Assembly (NCBI GenBank): GCA_002479655.1
Contig: DLOQ01000086.1
Span: 27,768-36,408 of the forward strand
Length of the DNA: 8,641 bases
Reading direction: 5' to 3'
Source: Lachnospiraceae bacterium UBA7480
GTDB lineage: Bacteria > Bacillota > Clostridia > Lachnospirales > Lachnospiraceae
Numbering within the stretch: position 1 is the first letter of the stretch; every line of letters begins with the position of its first letter. A model generated the notes under the pieces. It did not search any database. It saw only the letters and a list, made by a program, of their open reading frames with translations, and was not told where the DNA came from. This document shows, piece by piece, positions 5,427 to 8,641 of this stretch. Made by a program: the position numbers and the translations under genes.

Positions 5427-7439
5427 ATGAAAAAGAACAACAAAGGCAACCGTTGGCAGGTGTTTCAGGAAAATAATCCTACGATGCATATCTGTGTGAT
5501 GATTATTGCGGTAAATGTTGTCTTTATTCTGTTATCCGCGGCGCTGATTTGTGTTCTGCCGGAAAATGAGGGGAAGAGCCTGGGTGAGATCCTGCGGCTG
5601 GCGTTTACCCTGATGGTCAATCCGAGTGGAAAATATGTTTACAGTGAGACGCCGATCTCCCTGATCATAACGACAATCGTTGTTTTGCTTGGCATGATCT
5701 CCCTGACCGGTGGTACGGTCGGTTTTATCACAAGTTTTATCAACAGCTTTCTGGAAAGGGCAGCCAACAATAAACGCACATTGAAGCTGACAAATCATAT
5801 CGTTATTTTAAATTATAACAATAAAGTGCCGTCCATTATTTATGATTACTGTTTTGATGACGTCAAGAATACTTATATTGTCATCCTTGCAAATGAAGAT
5901 AAGCAGAAGATCCTTGATGAGATCGACAACATGTACGATCAGAAGGGCGGGAGAAAAAGATTTAAAAATATTATTGTCAGGGATGGTAATCCGATGTCGA
6001 AGATCGACCTGGATAAGATCGCGTTGAAAAACGCGCAGACAGTTCTGTTGATGACGCCCGGCTTTAATAAAGAAAAAGGGGAAACCGTTACGATTGATAA
6101 AAGCTTTGAAGTATCTAAGCTGTTTATGTTCGTCGCATGGTATTTTTCACAGTCTGATAATGACTATAAAGCCAATATTGTTGTAGAGGCGAATGATGCC
6201 AAACTGGAAAAAATGGTCCGTGAGTACCATCTTGAAAATAATGATCAGACTGCAATCGCCGTGAACTACAATGAGATCACGGGAAAAATGCTTGCAATTA
6301 CCGCCCTGATGCCGTCTGTCAACGGCGTGATGAAGCAGCTGTTTAGCTTTGAGGGCGTTGAGGTGTATATTCAGGAAAGTGATTCCGCATTATCCGTGGA
6401 GGAAGAGCTGGCGGTAAGCCATTCCGTGATCCCTGTTTTTATGCAGGGGGATAAAATGGTCTATATTGCCGAGGATGAGGAGGAAATTGATAAGACAACG
6501 GAAAAGTTTGTATTAAAGAAAAAGCTTCCCGAAAAACAGATCATTCCGCGCGTTACCTTCATGAAAACAGAGATCATTGTGGTTGGGACAAACAGCAAGC
6601 TCCCGTACATATTGGAAAGCCTTCAGTGCTTTAAGAATGAATATCAGAATCATAAGCTGCATGTCATACTGGCGGGAACCAATGATGAGGAGGAGACGCT
6701 TAAGGGGTATTATGGGGATCCCTTCTATCAGGATATCCTGATGCCGGAGAAATACTCTTACATCATTGTAGATGATATCTACAGCCCGATGAAGGCGCTG
6801 GGTGATCTGGCTGCAAATAAGGCCGACTCCATTATTTTCCTGTCAGACGATATGGTCAGCAATGTCCATATTGACGAAAAGCCGTTGATCTACTGGACAA
6901 AGTTAAAAGAATCTATCTATACAAACAAGCAGACAGATGTTATTGTGGAGATCTTGGATTCACAGAACCAGAGTATTATCGAGCTTCGTAATAAAGACCA
7001 GATCATCGTCAGTGATGATTTCCTGGGACACCTGTATGCGCAGCTTGGCAAGAATCCCGCCCGTCTTTATATTATCAAGGATATGATTACCTCCGAGGGC
7101 GATTCCTCTTCGCTGGATGATAATGATGAGACACAGAATGCCGGTGATATCATATGCGCCAATGTGAAAGAATTTTTCAAGGATACGGAAGAAGACCTGA
7201 CGTTTGCGTCAAAGAAAGAGCTGATCCTGTGGGTGTATGAAGCGACGGATCATGAGGCTCTGCCGATCGGTCTCGTCAGGGGCGGCGTTCCGTATATCTT
7301 TGCAAGGATAGACGATCCGGATTCCGCGCTTGATTCGACAGTCCTTCTTGGGATCAAGGAAGGGCAGGTCTATGACGGGGACAAAGATGCGATTAGGCTG
7401 AAGGAGGATGATGAATTGGTAATGTTTATAGTTGGGTAA
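5427..7439 (+). CDS. CASTOR/POLLUX-type ion channel (two-helix pore with two Rossmann/RCK-like domains)
   Basis: The 670-residue protein begins with a basic tail, a membrane helix at about 20-43, a pore-loop region at about 51-72 and a second helix at about 77-105. Two Rossmann-type units follow, opening with NHIVILNYNNKVP (123-135) and TEIIVVGTNSKLP (381-393). Both place a proline right after the nucleotide-binding turn, as in the CASTOR/POLLUX/SYM8 group, and the usual RCK GxGxxG is not present. The C-terminus (about 600-670) is beta-rich, ending in DDELVMFIVG, like a terminal RCK-C lobe. Family members are tetrameric cation channels gated by cytosolic ligands; plant members act at the nuclear envelope, and bacterial ones are little studied. 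The probable filter region LMVNPSGKY (62-70) differs from the K-channel TVGYG and from the plant ADSGNHA-type filter, so ion selectivity cannot be read. AAGGAGA sits about ten bases before the ATG. The gene is monocistronic, with its own promoter and terminator. Confidence 0.82.
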   Translation: MKKNNKGNRWQVFQENNPTMHICVMIIAVNVVFILLSAALICVLPENEGKSLGEILRLAFTLMVNPSGKYVYSETPISLIITTIVVLLGMISLTGGTVGFITSFINSFLERAANNKRTLKLTNHIVILNYNNKVPSIIYDYCFDDVKNTYIVILANEDKQKILDEIDNMYDQKGGRKRFKNIIVRDGNPMSKIDLDKIALKNAQTVLLMTPGFNKEKGETVTIDKSFEVSKLFMFVAWYFSQSDNDYKANIVVEANDAKLEKMVREYHLENNDQTAIAVNYNEITGKMLAITALMPSVNGVMKQLFSFEGVEVYIQESDSALSVEEELAVSHSVIPVFMQGDKMVYIAEDEEEIDKTTEKFVLKKKLPEKQIIPRVTFMKTEIIVVGTNSKLPYILESLQCFKNEYQNHKLHVILAGTNDEEETLKGYYGDPFYQDILMPEKYSYIIVDDIYSPMKALGDLAANKADSIIFLSDDMVSNVHIDEKPLIYWTKLKESIYTNKQTDVIVEILDSQNQSIIELRNKDQIIVSDDFLGHLYAQLGKNPARLYIIKDMITSEGDSSSLDDNDETQNAGDIICANVKEFFKDTEEDLTFASKKELILWVYEATDHEALPIGLVRGGVPYIFARIDDPDSALDSTVLLGIKEGQVYDGDKDAIRLKEDDELVMFIVG

Positions 7440-7482
7440 GCTAATGGCTGTTATACCTCAGAACATTGGGGGAACATAAGGA

Positions 7483-7539
7483 GAGGGTGTCCATCTCTAT
7501 GACTTTCATTAATCATAGTTTTGGGCACCCTCAGTTTTT
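7483..7539 (+). terminator. Rho-independent terminator after the channel gene
   Basis: A ten-pair stem, GAGGGTGTCC (7483-7492) with GGGCACCCTC (7523-7532) and one G-U pair, is followed by AG and a run of five T. The long loop contains a second 6-bp stem, 7497-7502 with 7513-7518, giving a two-tier hairpin. The T run exists only on the plus strand, so it serves the channel gene rather than the convergent MFS gene. It begins 43 bases after the stop. Confidence 0.88.
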
Positions 7540-7585
7540 CGCCTATAGTTTTATCAAATCGACCGAATAGTATCTTTTGCTGATT

Positions 7586-8641
7586 TTATGAAGCTTCTTT
7601 CGCTTTTTTCTTTGCTTCCTTTGCAGCAAGCGCTTTGTCCGTAGGACGCACCATCGTCAGACAGATGATCAGGGCGAGGATGTAAAGCGCGATGGTCGCA
7701 TATAACACGTACTGGTATCCGGTAGGATTGACGGTGATCATTTCGGTGGTTCCATCAGCAAGCACATGCGGAATCTCTACCGGTGTGCCAAATGTCTTAA
7801 CGATCCAAGCCGCCATCTGGTTGCCGGACAGTCCGGCAAATGCCCATGCAGATAAAGTAATACCGTGAATCGCGCTGATGCTTCCCATACCGTAGTGGTC
7901 GGATAACAGTGTCGGTACATTGGAGAAGCCGCCGCCGTATCCTGCGTTGACGATAAAGATCAGGCACAGTACAAGGATGATCAACAGCGTATTGCCTTCA
8001 CCATTCTTAATGCCGTTAGTCAAAAGAACGATGGCGGTAAATGCAATAGAAAGGATAAAGATCAGCTTGTAAATCGTATTTCTGTCTTTCATCGTATCAG
8101 CCCATGCGGAAAAGCCGAGACGTCCGCCCGCGTTGAAGACTGCGGAAATCGTGGAAATGATGCCGACATAGCTGGCAAGACCGATACATTTAACGATCAT
8201 TTTTTCCTGTGAGATCAGCGCCAGACCGCAGGTGATATTGATATAGAACATCAGCCAGATACCTATGTAGTTGGCAATGGGCTTTGTCTTAATGACAGAC
8301 AGGATACTCTGTTTCTCACTCTTGCTTTGCGGTTCATGCCATCCGTCCGGTTTCTTGAGCAGAAGATGACCGATGAACATCATGACAAAATATACAACAG
8401 CCAAAATCAGGAACATCTTATAGATGCCGCCGTCGCCGAGATTGTCCAGCATGGACTGCATGATCGGGCTGGCAATCGCTTTTGCCGCGCCGAATCCCGC
8501 AACTGCAAGACCTGTTGCAAGACCTTTTCTGTCTTCAAACCATAACATCAATGTTTTCACCGGTGAAAGATAACCCGTGCCAAGGCCGATACCCATGATA
8601 AAGCCATAGCAGATATAGATGCCGATCAATGCAAGAGGCGT
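7586..8641 (-). CDS. MFS transporter, OFA (oxalate/formate antiporter) family, N-terminus outside window
   Basis: The frame is open to the window edge; the TTG at 8629 is internal, because four further sense codons (Thr-Pro-Leu-Ala) precede it. The visible 351 residues carry nine hydrophobic helices: three before a hydrophilic central loop (KKPDGWHEPQSKSEKQ) and six after it. They therefore correspond to helices 4-12 of a 12-helix MFS protein, with about 75 residues missing. DRKGLATGLAVAGFGAAKAI and the glycine-rich NAGGRLGF and NAGYGGGFSNVP segments are typical of the OFA family, which exchanges or takes up small organic acids such as oxalate and formate across the cytoplasmic membrane. The substrate cannot be assigned. 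The protein ends in a lysine-rich cytoplasmic tail. It converges on the channel gene with 146 bp between stops, and no T-tailed hairpin of its own was seen. Confidence 0.9.
   Translation of the reverse strand, partial: TPLALIGIYICYGFIMGIGLGTGYLSPVKTLMLWFEDRKGLATGLAVAGFGAAKAIASPIMQSMLDNLGDGGIYKMFLILAVVYFVMMFIGHLLLKKPDGWHEPQSKSEKQSILSVIKTKPIANYIGIWLMFYINITCGLALISQEKMIVKCIGLASYVGIISTISAVFNAGGRLGFSAWADTMKDRNTIYKLIFILSIAFTAIVLLTNGIKNGEGNTLLIILVLCLIFIVNAGYGGGFSNVPTLLSDHYGMGSISAIHGITLSAWAFAGLSGNQMAAWIVKTFGTPVEIPHVLADGTTEMITVNPTGYQYVLYATIALYILALIICLTMVRPTDKALAAKEAKKKAKEAS

Noticed and set aside
7499..7570. 23-codon ATG frame with an AAGGAGA about 14 bases upstream, between the two convergent genes.
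   Set aside because: It lies inside the terminator hairpin, the ribosome-binding-site spacing is too long, and the sequence is explained by base pairing and the T run.
8627..8629. TTG codon as the start of the MFS transporter.
   Set aside because: The frame continues open to the window edge, helices 1-3 would be missing, and no ribosome-binding site can be placed, so it is an internal leucine codon.

Overview
The window looks like chromosomal DNA of a low-to-moderate G+C Gram-positive anaerobe, most likely a Lachnospiraceae-type Clostridium relative. This rests on the phoH-ybeY cluster, strong GGAGG ribosome-binding sites, a BofC-like anchored protein, an OFA-family transporter and a short DUF402 phosphatase. 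The genus cannot be named from the sequence alone.

Layout. Positions 1-5242 hold six genes on the minus strand, transcribed from right to left: a DUF402 nucleotide phosphatase-like protein (5242-4739); a 283-bp gap rich in inverted repeats; phoH (4455-3466); ybeY (3402-2887); a 14-helix MOP-superfamily flippase (2833-1175); a small HD-domain alarmone-hydrolase-like protein (1157-723); and a single-pass membrane protein with a BofC-like tail (648-1). From phoH onward the spacings are 17-74 bp, so these five genes are probably one operon. Positions 5243-5426 form a divergent control region with a recognisable promoter in each direction. A plus-strand gene (5427-7439) encodes a two-helix, double-Rossmann ion channel of the CASTOR/POLLUX type and ends at a rho-independent terminator (7483-7539). 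Converging on it from the right is an OFA-type MFS transporter (7586 to beyond 8641), whose N-terminal part lies outside the window.

How the genes may work together. PhoH and YbeY are a conserved pair tied to RNA and ribosome metabolism. Here they are followed by an envelope flippase and a possible (p)ppGpp hydrolase, in place of the dgkA/era genes usual in Firmicutes. DUF402 is a nucleoside di/triphosphatase family. The operon therefore combines nucleotide, RNA and envelope functions; any link to the stringent response is inference.

The most unusual part is the gap at 4456-4738. It is a chain of perfect inverted repeats that share arms, so the hairpins exclude one another. A tiny reading frame with an ideal ribosome-binding site sits inside it, with its start codon buried in one stem. 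It may be a dispersed palindromic element or a structured leader of phoH. No CRISPR array, rRNA, tRNA, transposase or complete mobile element was seen.
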